Assembly: GCF_000142905.1 (NCBI RefSeq)
Contig: NW_013657659.1
Location: forward strand, 401,915-465,914
Direction: 5' to 3'
Origin: Thecamonas trahens ATCC 50062
Lineage: Eukaryota; Apusozoa; Apusomonadida; Apusomonadidae
DNA: 64,000 bases
Shown here: one piece after another, positions 9,369 through 19,457 of the stretch
Layout of the letters: the number at the start of each line of letters is the position of its first letter
Numbering within the stretch: the first letter of the stretch is position 1
Notes under the pieces: generated by a model
Database searches by the model: none
The model's input: only the letters and a program-made list of their open reading frames with translations
What the model was told of the DNA's origin: nothing
Position numbers and translations under genes: made by a program

Positions 9369-10858
9369 ATGCCTTGGATCGAGGTGGTGGTGCGGGCTCC
9401 TGGTCTCCCTCCAGGTGTAGCAGACTCTGCGCAGGTGTTTGTAGCCAACACCAAGACGGTATGAGTGGCAGAGGAGGGGTGGGGTGGGGGGGGGGGAGGG
9501 GGGGCGACATGGGGCGACATGGAGCGACATGGGGCGACATGGGGCGACATGGGGCGACATGGCTGACACAGGGCGTACATGGGGGGGGATGGCCGCTTGG
9601 TGTCCAGGTCAACGAGCAGCTTGGGGATATCGCATGTGGACTGGTGGCGGGCGGGACGGGAGGTGGCGAGGCTGCGACGGCAAGGGGAAGGAAGAGCAAG
9701 GCAACGCCGGAGGAACTGGTGGCGGCAGTGCTGGAGAGCTGCGAGTTATGGCATGGCATGGAGGAGGATGGTGCGGCGGTGCCAGCTTGGATCAAGGGCT
9801 CAAAGTTGGTGACAAGGCAGATCAATGGCAATCGTTGTCCGTATCAGATCCCGCTCCGCCCGGGCGCACGGCTGGTCTTTGCAGAGCCAGCAGGCGCAGC
9901 AGCTAGCGCCGGCAAGGGCAAGGCTAGCATGAGGGAGGATGACAAGCTCTCCGAGCCGCTGTCGGATGATGACTTGGAGGAGGCGCCGCGGCAATCGATG
10001 GACGAGGGCGCCGGGCAAAGTGAAGCGGCGCGGCGGACAAATCCCTACAAGCGGCGGCGACAGCGACGGTGCGTCGGATGCGCACGGACGGTGCACGGCT
10101 TTGACAAACGAGTCGAGGTGGCCGGTGCCCGCGGCGAGCAGTGGCTCTTCCATCCGCAGTGCTTCACCTGCTCGGTCTGCTTTGTGGTCCTCGACGCCGG
10201 CTCGCCCGCGACGTGGGTGCTCGATGCCGAGACCGGCAAGATTGTGTGCATCGGGCGCGAGGCGGCACACGTGGAGCTGCCGCGCAAGGTTGCGGCGCGG
10301 AGCACTGAAGCAGCGGTTGCGACGTGCACCAAGTGCAAGGCGCCGGTCTTTCGTTTTGAGCAGGCAGTGGTTGGCGCCGACGACGAGTGCGGCTTGTGCC
10401 AGGCTGTGGGAGTGGCGAGCAAGCTGGAGCTCGCGGATGGGGCAGCAGTGGCGCATGCGCGGTGCTGCGTGTGTCGGCTTTGCGCGCGGCCGCTGGAGTT
10501 TGGCGCCGACGGGCAAATGGCGTGCGGAGTCGAGTGCGATGTGGCGGCTGCGGCCGGCGAGGAGGCGCGAGCGGCAGCGGCCGCGCACAACTCGGCCGCG
10601 AGCAAGTGTCCCGAGTGCCGGCGGCCGGTCTTTGGCTTTGACGCGGCCGTAGAGCTCCGCGGAGCGTGCAAGGTGTGGAACCGGCAGACACAGCGTGAGA
10701 GCGGACTGCAGGCTGTGGCGATCCACGTGGCGTGCTTTACCTGCCGCGAGTGCTTCAAGCCGCTTCCTGTGGGCAGCAACGGTGTGGTGGAGGCGGCGCA
10801 TCGCGACGACGTAACGTGCGCGGGGTGTGTGGAGCGGCGGGAGACAAAGACCAGATGA
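9369..10858 (+). CDS. Three-LIM-domain protein, two exons
   Basis: Exons 9369-9458 and 9608-10858 give 446 residues. Exon 1 encodes MPWIEVVVRAPG and ends VFVANTKT at a GTATGA donor (9459); exon 2 resumes in phase 0 after CCAG (9607) with VNEQLGDIACGL, so the two halves read as one domain. That N-terminal part (to PLRPGARLVF, about residue 120) looks like a ubiquitin-like or RA-type fold, by inference only. After an acidic linker come three LIM zinc fingers: CVGC at about residue 185 with HPQCFTCSVC; CTKC with HARCCVCRLC; CPECRRPVFGFD with HVACFTCRECFKPL. Each has the HxxCxxCxxC core; the last ligands are irregular in fingers 1 and 3. LIM proteins are protein-interaction adaptors, often with actin or signalling; no catalytic domain is seen. 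The intron holds the GGGGCGACAT repeat. Confidence 0.78.
9459..9607 (+). other. Intron of the LIM gene carrying a decamer repeat
   Basis: 149 nt, donor GTATGA, acceptor GTCCAG, candidate branch site CTGAC near 9562. It contains a G run at 9486-9507 and six to seven tandem GGGGCGACAT units at about 9505-9560. The frame stays open through it, so it could be mistaken for coding sequence. Confidence 0.75.
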
Positions 10859-10885
10859 AGGCGGTTTATGTGTGGGGCCGGACAA

Positions 10886-11542
10886 TTACGAGAGGGTGCC
10901 AAACTTGTTCGAAGTGCGGAGGCGGAGGTGAGCCGGGCGGGTGTCGACCCAGCCGCCGGCGGAGCGAGCGGGCATAGCGGCACCGCCGCGGCGGCGGCGG
11001 CCACTGCCGACGACAGAAAAGCCGTCGTTAATGTCGGCTTGGATGTCGACGTCCTTGGCGGCGGCGAGGGTGGGGAAGGCGGCGGTGGAGAGCTCGGTCT
11101 CCGACTCTGCAGGAGCGGCCGGGGTGGCCCAGCCAGTCTTGCGGACCGGGGCGGCAGCCTCTTCCACCTCGTCAGTGTCAGCCTCGGGAGCATCGATGGG
11201 GGCATCCATAGGATGGAGAGTGATGTCGTCGTCGACGACATCCTCCTCGACCTCCTCTGCAGCCTCTGCGGCGAGGGTGGAGAAACCGACGACGGAACGC
11301 GAGCTGGCGTGGACGACCGGCCCGGTGTTCTCATCAGGCTCCTCAACCCAGCCAGCAGAGGAGATGAGCTCCTCAGCACGAGCGTTGGCTTCCAGAGCCA
11401 CAGCAGCCTGTGCGTCCATCTCCACCTCCTCCTCCATGGCAATGGCCGAGGCGGCAGCAAGGTTGATCTTCACGGGCTTGAACTTCTTCCCGGTCGCCTT
11501 CTTGGCAAAGAACGAGCTGAGCTTGGTCTTGTTGTCGGACAT
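10886..11542 (-). CDS. Small acidic protein, possibly CDV3-like
   Basis: 218 residues from the ATG at 11542. The N-terminus SSFFAKKATGKKFKPVKI is basic and is followed by an acidic, Ala/Glu-rich region. Short tryptophan motifs recur: GWVEEPDE, GWATPAAP and GGWVDTRP, plus FPTLAAAKD. A short FFxKK head with later W-containing and FPxL motifs recalls CDV3, a little-understood cytoplasmic protein, and similar short motifs occur in translation-associated factors. No globular domain or catalytic site is visible and most of the chain should be disordered. The 3' end converges on the LIM gene with 27 bases between stops. The frame extends upstream to 11995 without a plausible start, through a C/G-rich leader. 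Function is not established. Confidence 0.55.
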   Translation of the reverse strand: MSDNKTKLSSFFAKKATGKKFKPVKINLAAASAIAMEEEVEMDAQAAVALEANARAEELISSAGWVEEPDENTGPVVHASSRSVVGFSTLAAEAAEEVEEDVVDDDITLHPMDAPIDAPEADTDEVEEAAAPVRKTGWATPAAPAESETELSTAAFPTLAAAKDVDIQADINDGFSVVGSGRRRRGGAAMPARSAGGWVDTRPAHLRLRTSNKFGTLS

Positions 11543-12942
11543 GGTATCCAGTCTGGTCAGTCTTGAGTAACAAAGGTAGTAGACGGTGCCGTTACGGCGG
11601 GGTAGCGGTACGAGGGGGGGACGGGGGGAGAGGGGGTGGGGGGGGGTGGGCGAGAAAAGGGTCGCAAAGAGCCTTTGAATAATCTCACCAAAAGTGTGAG
11701 AAGAGCGAGCAGGGGTTCGGCTTGGGTATGGGCAAGATAATAGCCGAAGGAGGAGGGGGGATGAGGTGGGTGACGGGGAGGGTGGCAGAAACGCCCGGAC
11801 GGTCCGACTGGTGCTAAGCTTGGTCTTGAAGCTGCCTTTGGTGGGGTGTTGTCGCCTCTCGACGTGTCTGCCTCGGCCACATGGGATCACCGTCACGATC
11901 AACATCGGTGGCAATCGTGATCGTGATCGTGATCGTGATCTTGTTATCGGTGCTGGCAACCGGGTGCTGAGAAGGGAGGAGAGGGGGGGGGGCATATATA
12001 TATTTATATATATGTATACTAGCCGGTACTACGTCATGTCTCCGACCATTGCTGCCACCTTGAGCCCGCACAAGCCCGCACAATGCCTTTGACAGCTTGT
12101 ACGTGTTGTTTTGGAGTTGTGGTGGGTGTGCCTGAGATGTGCTCTGGTGGCCGACGCTCACCGCTGCTGAGCACACATCATCAACATGTGGCACAGGTAA
12201 ACGTGGCACAGGTACACGTGGCCCAGGTACGCCTGCTGTCCTCGTCATACCATTTCAAGACCGACATCGAGAAGGAGTCATCCGGCCAGTCGACCGATGA
12301 TCTCCCGGAAGGAACCACACCCCGTCTCGCCACACTCGATGGCATCGGTATGGTCCGCATCAAGTCATTCGACGGAGAGATTCGTTGAGAAGGCGCGCCA
12401 ACTCGTCTCCGGTCGCCCCGCGCCAGGCACAGCCATTACCCCACATCCGAACGATATATAGAGCGAGAGCACCAGAGATAGAGAGAGAGAGGAAGAGAGT
12501 GTGTGTGTGTCACACCAAGACCAAGTCTACGTACTCGCCACCACCGCCACCAACCACCCCTGCTGCACCAGCCCACCCCGGCCTCTCCCCCCCCCCCCCT
12601 CCCGTATCCCAGGGGGAACAGACATCGGCTGGCAGGGACGACATCATCCACCCACACAGCCAGCAACTGGAAGAAGTCGAGACGGTGCTGGAAATTGCGC
12701 AGATCGCACAGTCATCGGCTTTGTACTTGCGTCGTCTTTCGCTTCTCCGTGGCGTGGTCAGACCCGTGGCGCCAGGTGGTGCTGCTCTGGTACTCGGCGT
12801 TGGCTGGTGACACAGCTGCTGACAGATACCGCACGGCGCAGCAAGAGGTGCAACGACAAGCACAAGGCTCATACTCGCTGACAGAAGGGGACATCGGCTC
12901 GCTGAGAGGAGAAGACAGTTGCTGAGCTGAAATCGTTCGGCC
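11543..12942. other. 1.4 kb divergent intergenic region, repeat-rich, no gene supported
   Basis: Between the divergent CDV3-like gene and the gene starting at 12943. It holds a G-rich tract (11609-11655), a CGTGAT hexamer repeat (about 11916-11941), a TATATA tract (11995-12015), a 15-base repeat GTGGCACAGGTACAC-type in three copies (12188-12232), GAGAGA and GTGTGT runs (12478-12510) and a C run (12588-12602). Open frames of up to 144 codons are present on both strands but show repeat-driven composition and no recognisable motif. A non-coding RNA cannot be excluded. Confidence 0.6.
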
Positions 12943-15210
12943 ATGTCGTCTTTCTCATCGCTCTCGCCGCTCTCGGCCTACCCGCCGAGTCAGACAGAGA
13001 GTCCGTACGCGAGGGATGGAGGGCGTGGATTCCATCGGGGCTCTGGCGAGGAAGCGCGGCACTGGCAGCGTGACGAGTATGGGTACGACGGCGGCCACCG
13101 TTGCGGCGCGTCGGTGGCAAGCGCAGCATCGGGCACAAGCTACGGCGACTCGTTCCGCCGCCGCCAGATCCACTCGCGCGCCAACTCGATCGAGTCCAAT
13201 CGTTCGGTCATGTCCGCCAGAACAGAGTCCGGTCGGACCTCGCGAGAGATGTACCGCGAGGCAGCCGAGCGTCGCCGCCGAGCCGCGCGCCGGAAGCAGG
13301 CCGCGCGCCGCAAGGCTATGGCCGAGGAGCGGGCGCTGCTCGAGGAGCGTCGCGCGCGTAAGGAGGCGTACTACGTCGGCAACGTGTCGATGGCATCCGC
13401 AGCGTCGCGGCACGATGCGTCGATGCGGTCCCAGGCTTCCCAGGCGTCGACAGCGTCGCGGCCGCACTCGCGCGTCCTCTCACGGCGAGCGTCGTCGCGG
13501 ACGTGGTCACGAGCACCGTCGCGCGCCCGCTCCCGCGACGGCTCCATCCCGGCCTGGAACGCCCGGCAAGGCTCCCAGCTTGCTGACGCCTACGCCGACG
13601 ACGCCATGATTAGCCAGCTGCTGGCCATGCCGTCGTCGTCGCGCCCGTCGTCGCGCGCCTCGTCATTGGCGTCGGCGCCGTCGGTCGCCATCCCATCCCG
13701 CCGTGGCCCACTGAGGGCCCCGCGCCGGGCCAACGCGCTGTCAGCGCTCATCGGCGACGGCCACGCATCGCCCAAGGCCTCGCCCAAGCGGTACGCTGGC
13801 TACCGATCCGACTCGTCGTCGGATGAGAGCGGCGACAACGGGTCTGCTGGCATGCCGTCGGTCTGCGCACCCAGCCCGCGCCTCGCGCCGCGATACTCGC
13901 AACCACGCGAGACCGCGGCCGAGCCGCAGCTCCACCGCGAGCACGACAGCGGTGGTTACGCCAGCAGAGGGCAGGCGCATCGCGGCGGGGCTGGGCGTCC
14001 AAGTTCCGCCACCGCGCGTGCTGCCGCGCTCGACCGGCTGCGAGAGAAGGAGCGCCGGCGGTCGCTGGCCAAGGTCTCGGCCGACCAGTTCAAGGTGCCA
14101 GAGCGGCGGCCGGCACCGGCCGCACCACCGCGAGTCGTCTCCGAGTTCAAGGCTTCGCAACTCGCCGAGCAGTACTTTACCCGCCACGAGCCGATGGTGC
14201 CCGAGCTTCAGGACAAGGTCGGCCTTGCAGCCCGGCCTTCGACCGCCGAGCTCGCCGCCAAGATGCAGGGCTACGACAGAAGCGAGGTGCAGAAGCTCGC
14301 TCGCCGCGCCAGTGCGCAGCCGCGGTCCATCGTCCGTGCCGCAGGCACCCTCCGCGGCATCGTGCCCGAGACCGAGCTCTCACACGAGGAGGAGCGCATC
14401 CTCAAGTCGATTGCGCGTCTCAATCTTGAGCTCGAGAAGGCCCGCGCCGAGGGCAGCCGCACCGAGAGCGCTCGCGGCTCCGAGGCCCCGGTCGACTCGC
14501 GCCAGCACCCGCGCCAGCGCCCGCGCCAGCTGCGACGCCCTCGCGCCACCGCCCGCCGCCCACGTAACTCGCCGCTGCCCGGCCCGCTTCCGCCGACCCG
14601 TGCTGACTCTGCGACCAGCTCGCAGCGATTCGAGTCGCCGCGGCTGGCGTCGCCGGCGCTGTCGTCGGCTAGGTCGTCGGGTGCGCCATCGCGGGCCTCG
14701 TCGCACCGCCCCTCGCGCGCGCGTTCTGCGCGATCCCTGACATCCGCCGCGTCGTCGCGGTCGACAGCATCGTCAACATCGTCGTACGCAGCGCGGATGA
14801 TGCGCCGCAAAAAGGTCGGCGTCGCTGCGGCGTCGGGCCTCCCGCAGCGCGGCATTCGCCGCGGCGGTTCACGCTGGCGGGTGCCGTCGGTCTCGGACGC
14901 TCGCGTCTCGGCCGCTCGAGCGTCGGGCGCTCCGGCCCGCACGCTCCCGCCAATGCCGACCGCCGCAGCCGAGCTCTCGCGGGCCTCGCCGCGGCACAAG
15001 CCCATCATCAAGCCGCGCCACCGCCCTCCACGCCGCATGCCGCCAGCTATGGCCTCTCCCGAGCCGGCGGTGCCATCGCCGGCCCGCCCACTCCTGTCGT
15101 CGTCCGACGACGACTCGCCGCTTCCGCCGCCGGCAGACAAGCCAGCCGTTGTCCACGTCCGCGAGTCAAAGCGTTCGTTGGTGGCTCGGCTGTTCGGCAA
15201 CGCCGGCTAG
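12943..15210 (+). CDS. Unrecognised basic, Ser/Arg/Ala-rich, largely disordered protein
   Basis: 755 residues from the ATG at 12943. Most of the chain is Ser-, Arg-, Ala- and Pro-rich with repeated SRASS/PSRAP-type motifs, so highly basic and disordered. Two segments look helical: REMYREAAERRRRAARRK through EERRARKEAYY (about residues 105-145), a charged single helix, and ELSHEEERILKSIARLNLE (about residues 480-500). I find no enzyme, membrane or zinc motif and do not recognise the family. The composition fits a microtubule- or RNA-associated protein, but that is only inference. Its TAG stop lies in the palindrome CTAG, which also gives the stop of the convergent DNLZ gene. Confidence 0.75.
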   Translation: MSSFSSLSPLSAYPPSQTESPYARDGGRGFHRGSGEEARHWQRDEYGYDGGHRCGASVASAASGTSYGDSFRRRQIHSRANSIESNRSVMSARTESGRTSREMYREAAERRRRAARRKQAARRKAMAEERALLEERRARKEAYYVGNVSMASAASRHDASMRSQASQASTASRPHSRVLSRRASSRTWSRAPSRARSRDGSIPAWNARQGSQLADAYADDAMISQLLAMPSSSRPSSRASSLASAPSVAIPSRRGPLRAPRRANALSALIGDGHASPKASPKRYAGYRSDSSSDESGDNGSAGMPSVCAPSPRLAPRYSQPRETAAEPQLHREHDSGGYASRGQAHRGGAGRPSSATARAAALDRLREKERRRSLAKVSADQFKVPERRPAPAAPPRVVSEFKASQLAEQYFTRHEPMVPELQDKVGLAARPSTAELAAKMQGYDRSEVQKLARRASAQPRSIVRAAGTLRGIVPETELSHEEERILKSIARLNLELEKARAEGSRTESARGSEAPVDSRQHPRQRPRQLRRPRATARRPRNSPLPGPLPPTRADSATSSQRFESPRLASPALSSARSSGAPSRASSHRPSRARSARSLTSAASSRSTASSTSSYAARMMRRKKVGVAAASGLPQRGIRRGGSRWRVPSVSDARVSAARASGAPARTLPPMPTAAAELSRASPRHKPIIKPRHRPPRRMPPAMASPEPAVPSPARPLLSSSDDDSPLPPPADKPAVVHVRESKRSLVARLFGNAG

Positions 15211-15740
15211 GCCTTGTCCTCAGCCTGAGCTTCGGCCTTGGCCTTGGCCTGCCGCTCGATGCGGGCTTTGAGCGCCTCGAGCGTCGACTCGAGCTCGTTG
15301 GCGTGGTCGGCCACATACTCCAGCGCATCGGCTCCGTCCAGCTTTCGCAGCTCCTTGCCCTTGGCCTTCAGAATGGCCTCGAGCGTGCCAGGCGGGGCGC
15401 CGGACCCGCCGGCGTCGGTCCAGCCGAGGTTGTCGGCGACGAGATGGTGCGACTGGCAGCCATCGCAGCGGACGAGCACCACACCATGGTGGTAGGCATG
15501 CCTGGAAAAGGTCTTGGCCGACCGTGTCTCACACACATCGCAGGTAAAGACCATCATCAGCGTCCCGTCAGGGTCATCCACCGCCCCGCCGTCGCCGCTC
15601 CCGCCAGCCAGCGACGAGCTGAGCCGAGCCGCCCGCCGCCAAGTCGCCGCAGCCCCGCCGGCCGCCACCACACCCACATTCGCCTGCCGCAGCATCCTCT
15701 GCATCCCGCTCACCACCCGAGCGCCAAGAATACGCAGCAT
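15207..15740 (-). CDS. DNLZ: Mitochondrial DNL-type zinc finger protein (Zim17/Hep1/Tim15)
   Basis: 177 residues. The family keeps mitochondrial Hsp70 soluble and assists protein import and folding in the matrix. Seen: an N-terminus rich in Arg, Ala and Ser without acidic residues for about 40 residues (presequence-like), then TCDVCETRSAKTFSRHAY, HHGVVLVRCDGCQSHHL and VADNLGW. The two CxxC pairs bind zinc, and the DNL tripeptide that names the family is intact, as is the downstream Trp. A charged C-terminal helix (LEALKARIERQAKAKAEAQ) follows, longer than in many homologues. The stop overlaps that of the convergent gene by two bases. Confidence 0.93.
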   Translation of the reverse strand: MLRILGARVVSGMQRMLRQANVGVVAAGGAAATWRRAARLSSSLAGGSGDGGAVDDPDGTLMMVFTCDVCETRSAKTFSRHAYHHGVVLVRCDGCQSHHLVADNLGWTDAGGSGAPPGTLEAILKAKGKELRKLDGADALEYVADHANELESTLEALKARIERQAKAKAEAQAEDKA

Positions 15741-16155
15741 GACTCGCTCGACCCAAGTGTGTACGCGTCAACTGTTGACGCTGGCAGGCCAATCTCCTGG
15801 TCGCTGGCGGTCGAGTCGGGCCGACGAGACACGAGCGAGGGATCCAATTTGTCGCGCCGGCAGGGAGGACTGGAAGTAGCCTAGTGTGAGCATGTAGATA
15901 GCAAGGCAAACGGATTTTTGTGATCACGTTAAAGGTAGTGGGTTGAGGCTGTTGGCGGGAGAAGAAAGAGATCAAAGGTCCTGGGCAGGTTTTGCAGGTG
16001 GGAAAGTGCGTGACGGAGGGTGGCGGAAAGAGAGGAGCGAAAATCGGAGATCACGCTGCGTTGGCATAGTAAACATGGCCAGACATGCTGGTGGGGGGCA
16101 GAAGCAACCAGGTCAGACGAGAGGCGGCGGCTTTATCGAGCTCATAACGTGCAGG
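15741..16155. other. Intergenic, no gene seen
   Basis: 415 bases between the 5' end of DNLZ and the 3' end of the 5-phosphatase gene, both on the minus strand. It is less GC-biased than the genes, with no tandem repeat and no credible frame. It should contain the DNLZ promoter and the 3' UTR of the phosphatase gene. Confidence 0.6.
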
Positions 16156-17927
16156 CTACGGATCGCGAGGAGTAAGCGAAGGAGTGCGGGCGCCACCGCG
16201 GATGTTGAGAGCGATGGAGCCAGAGATTGAGCCGGTGACCAGACCGCCCTTGAGCAGGCGGAGCGAGAACGGGGCATCGGGCGCGGTTTCGTCGTCGTCA
16301 GGGAGGCGGATGTGCGGGCCGAGCGGGAGTTTGGCCTCACCGCGGGAGGTGCCGGATTTTGCGTCGATGACGGCGAGGATGATGGACTGCTTGGCGATAA
16401 AGTCGGGCTCTGAGAGCGAGGGCCGGAGGAGCGGCAGCGAGTCGCCGTCCCAGTGCGGCTCCCATGACTTTTTGACGACCGACGAGCGAAGGCCGAGCGA
16501 GTGCGAGCCCGGGAGGAAGGGAGCCCAGACGGCGAGGAACGAGTCACCCGGCTTGGCCTTTGAGGCCGGCTGGACGAGGGAGACCGAGATGTCTGAGAGG
16601 AGGAGGGCGCAAGGGAGGGCGACGCGGTCCCAGTGCTCGGGACGGTAGGGGACCTGGACCGAGACGGTGAAGAGGGCAGAGACCGGGGCGTGGTCCGAGG
16701 TCATGATGGACTTGCAGTCGGTAAAGTAGACGAGGTCGGGCTGGTACGTCGGAGACTCGCACTTCCACATGATGCGGTCGCACCAGGCTGGGATGCGCGG
16801 GTGTTTGCCGGCGGCGTACGTCCTTGTGTTGCGAGCGTACTTGTAGGTGCAGGGAAAGTCAAGCGTGGCTTCAGTAAAGCCGACAAAGGCGGCGTCTGCG
16901 GCGATCTGGGCCTGGAGCTGGTCGTTGGCAAAGAGGACGTCCCACGAGCGGAGGAGGTTGAACTCGATGACAGCATCGCGTGGGAGTTCGATGCGGTAGT
17001 TGAGGTCGCCGCACCAAAAGACGTAGTCAGCGACGTTTGTGATGTCAAACTCCTTGTTGGTACCAAGGCGGAGGCCTGCGACGATGTTGGCGTAGTCTGC
17101 GTTGCGCTCGGCAATCTTGGACTGGTGCGCGGCAAGGTGGGCGCCGATGAAGCAGAACGAGGTCTCGAAAAAGTTGAACGAGACAGCAACGCCGCCCTTG
17201 TTGCCTGCCACGTTGGCAATGCCTGTGGCGACCTTGGAGAACTCGACGTCCATGATCTTGTTGTAGTGGCAGGAGCGGACGGCGACGACAAGGCGAATCT
17301 CCCACAGCGAGTGCTTGCAAAGGACGACATATCCGGGGCCCAGCGCCTCTTGGACGTAGTCGTACCAGTGGTCGCGCGTCTCGCAGGGGATTTTCTTGCC
17401 GTGGGCGTCGAGTGGGACGTACTTGCACTCTTGGACGCAAAAGGCGTACATGTCGTGCTCGCCGGTCGGTAGGTAGTCGCCGAGCGAGTCGGGTGGTGGC
17501 GCATTGCCCATGTTCCACGAGCCGACCCAGACCGAGAGCGGGAACGAGAGCTGGCCAATCTTATTGCCAGCGTCAATGTGGGTGGCCCAAAGGGTCTCGT
17601 ACACAAGGTCGCGCCACGACGGTGAGAGGCAGAGGACGGTGTACGTCGGCGTCTTGCCCTCAAACACAATGTAGAGCTTGTTGGCGTCGGACTTGCACTT
17701 TTCGAACCGCCACACGTCGGCGGCGCGGAGCTCCTTTCGCTTCTCGCCCTTGCGGCGGGTCTGGATGATGGCAAACGATTGCCGCTTGATGTTGACCTCG
17801 AGGACCCGCGGCTTAAAGCCCTTGAAAAAGCCCGAGCCCTTGAGGACGTACACGTCAAAACGCTGGATCGACTTGGCCTCGGTCCGCCGGACTCGGGTCT
17901 CGGCGAGCGGCACGACCGGCGAGGCGT

Positions 17928-17958
<31 letters not shown>

Positions 17959-19274
17959 CTTGCTCTCGGCGGCAGCGACTGAGCCGGCCCGCGACGCCCG
18001 CCGTTTTGGCCGCAGCGTCATTGACTTGTTGTCCATGGTGGCAAAGGTCATGAGTTCGACCGACTGCAACGACTCCCAATCGGCGTACGACGGCATGGCC
18101 ACCTCCTTGGGCGGCGACGAGGTGCTGGTTGACGGTGCGAGTCCGGACGAGCCGGCCGAGACAAGCGTCGGCTTAGGCGGCCCGTTGTCCGACTCGCTCC
18201 CGTTGTCCGGCCGGCTGGCGGCTGCGGAAGGCGAGCTGGGCTCCGAGACCGAGACCTCGCCCGAGTACGAGCTGATGGAGCCGTCATCACCAGCGGTGCA
18301 CCCGTCCGACTTTGAGTCCGAGTCCGAGTCCGAGCTTGAACTGCCGCTCACCCGCTCATTCTGCGAGCGGGAGCGAGAGCGCGAGTGCATCTCATCCGAA
18401 GTCGAGCCCATCGACTCGGGGTCGCCGGTTGGGTAGCGGATGCGGTCGATCTTTTTCTTGTGCTTCTTCCGGCCGCTGCTGCTCCGGGTGGCGCCACTGC
18501 CACCAACCTGACGCGGCGAGACAATCCGCCCAGTTGTGGGCCTTTCGGACGAACGGGTGTTTGTCGCTAGATGCAGATAGTACACCGATCCGTCAGCATC
18601 CTGCAGCGAGACCCACTCATCGCGATTCGACGACACATCCGCAGCCTCTGGTGAGAGAATGCCCTCAGTCCCGTAGTCTGGCGAGACCGATCCACGTCGA
18701 ATGCGGGAGTTTGCCTGAGGCGGCTCGACTGCGTGCGGAAGAGGATGTGAGTTGGTGGAGGGGGGAGGGGGGGGACGGGGGGGGGGGGGTGTGGTGGTTG
18801 ATCAGCGGGCGATCGATCAGCGGGCGATCGATCAGCGGGCGATCGATCAGAGGCAGGCAAGGCGGACGTACGGTAGGCGAGGTCGGAGAGGGTATCCTCC
18901 GAGTCTGTGGCGTGTGGGGTGGCGTATGCAGAGGAGGTTGGAGTTGTGGCCAGCGGGGTGAGGCAGTCGGTGGTGGTGGTTGTGGTGGTGGGGTTGGCGG
19001 CGTTTGCGGCGTTGGCGAGGTCGGCGGTGGGAGTGGTGCGAGTGGTGGGAGAGCCAGGCGGAGTGACAGCCGAGACAGAGACCAAAGGGTTGGAAGCGAG
19101 GGAAGCGAGTTGGGAAGGAGAGGAAGTGGAAGAGGCTGCAGAAGTAGTGGAAGTGGTGGTGGATGAGGAAGAACCGGATGTCTCTCCATCAGTCGAAGTA
19201 CTGCTTCCGGAACTGGTGCTGCTCTCAGAGTCGGAGAAATCAACAGACGCAAGCCGCTGCATGGCTGGCACCAC
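16156..19274 (-). CDS. Inositol polyphosphate 5-phosphatase with WW-like, PH-like and C2 domains, two exons
   Basis: Exons 19274-18872 and 18677-16156 (minus) give about 974 residues. Exon 1 is Ser/Thr-rich and ends ...DLAY plus one base at a GTACGT donor; exon 2 resumes after GCCAG in matching phase with YGTEGILSPEAAD. Then: a WW-like segment (DEWVSLQDADGSVYYLHL) whose second Trp is absent; an acidic Ser-rich linker; a PH-like domain (RFDVYVLKGSGFFKGFK to VYETLWATH, residues about 400-496); and the catalytic domain from WVGSWNMGNAPPP and CVQECKY through FWCGDLNYRI and PAWCDRIMWK to TSDHAPV (about 515-800), with all signature motifs intact. Downstream lies a C2-like domain to the end. The enzyme removes the 5-phosphate of phosphoinositides at membranes. 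Domain order resembles SHIP-type enzymes but without SH2. The frame's apparent start at 18636 is GTG, one reason for placing the upstream exon. Confidence 0.93.
18678..18871 (-). other. Intron of the 5-phosphatase gene with 15-base repeat
   Basis: 194 nt, donor GTACGT at 18871-18866, acceptor CCAG ending at 18678. It contains about 3.5 copies of the 15-base unit GATCGATCAGCGGGC (18799-18853) and a G run (18768-18790). Matching codon phase on both sides supports it. Confidence 0.85.
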
Positions 19275-19457
19275 ACGCTTTCCGGCGACGAGTGCTTGTT
19301 GCTCAGGACACGGGTCTCATCAGGCGGTGACGATGAGGCGAGGATGGCCGGCTGTGTTTGCCCCCATCCCACATGCCTCGGCCTGATCGTTCCGCTTCTC
19401 GCCCTCTACACCGCTTTCTGTGCCGATGGCGGGCGTGTGCGAGCTGTACTGTCTTTG

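Noticed and set aside
11543-12942. Small genes within the 1.4 kb divergent gap
   Set aside because: Frames of 100-144 codons exist but are shaped by GT, GA, C and 15-base repeats and carry no recognisable motif or codon pattern.
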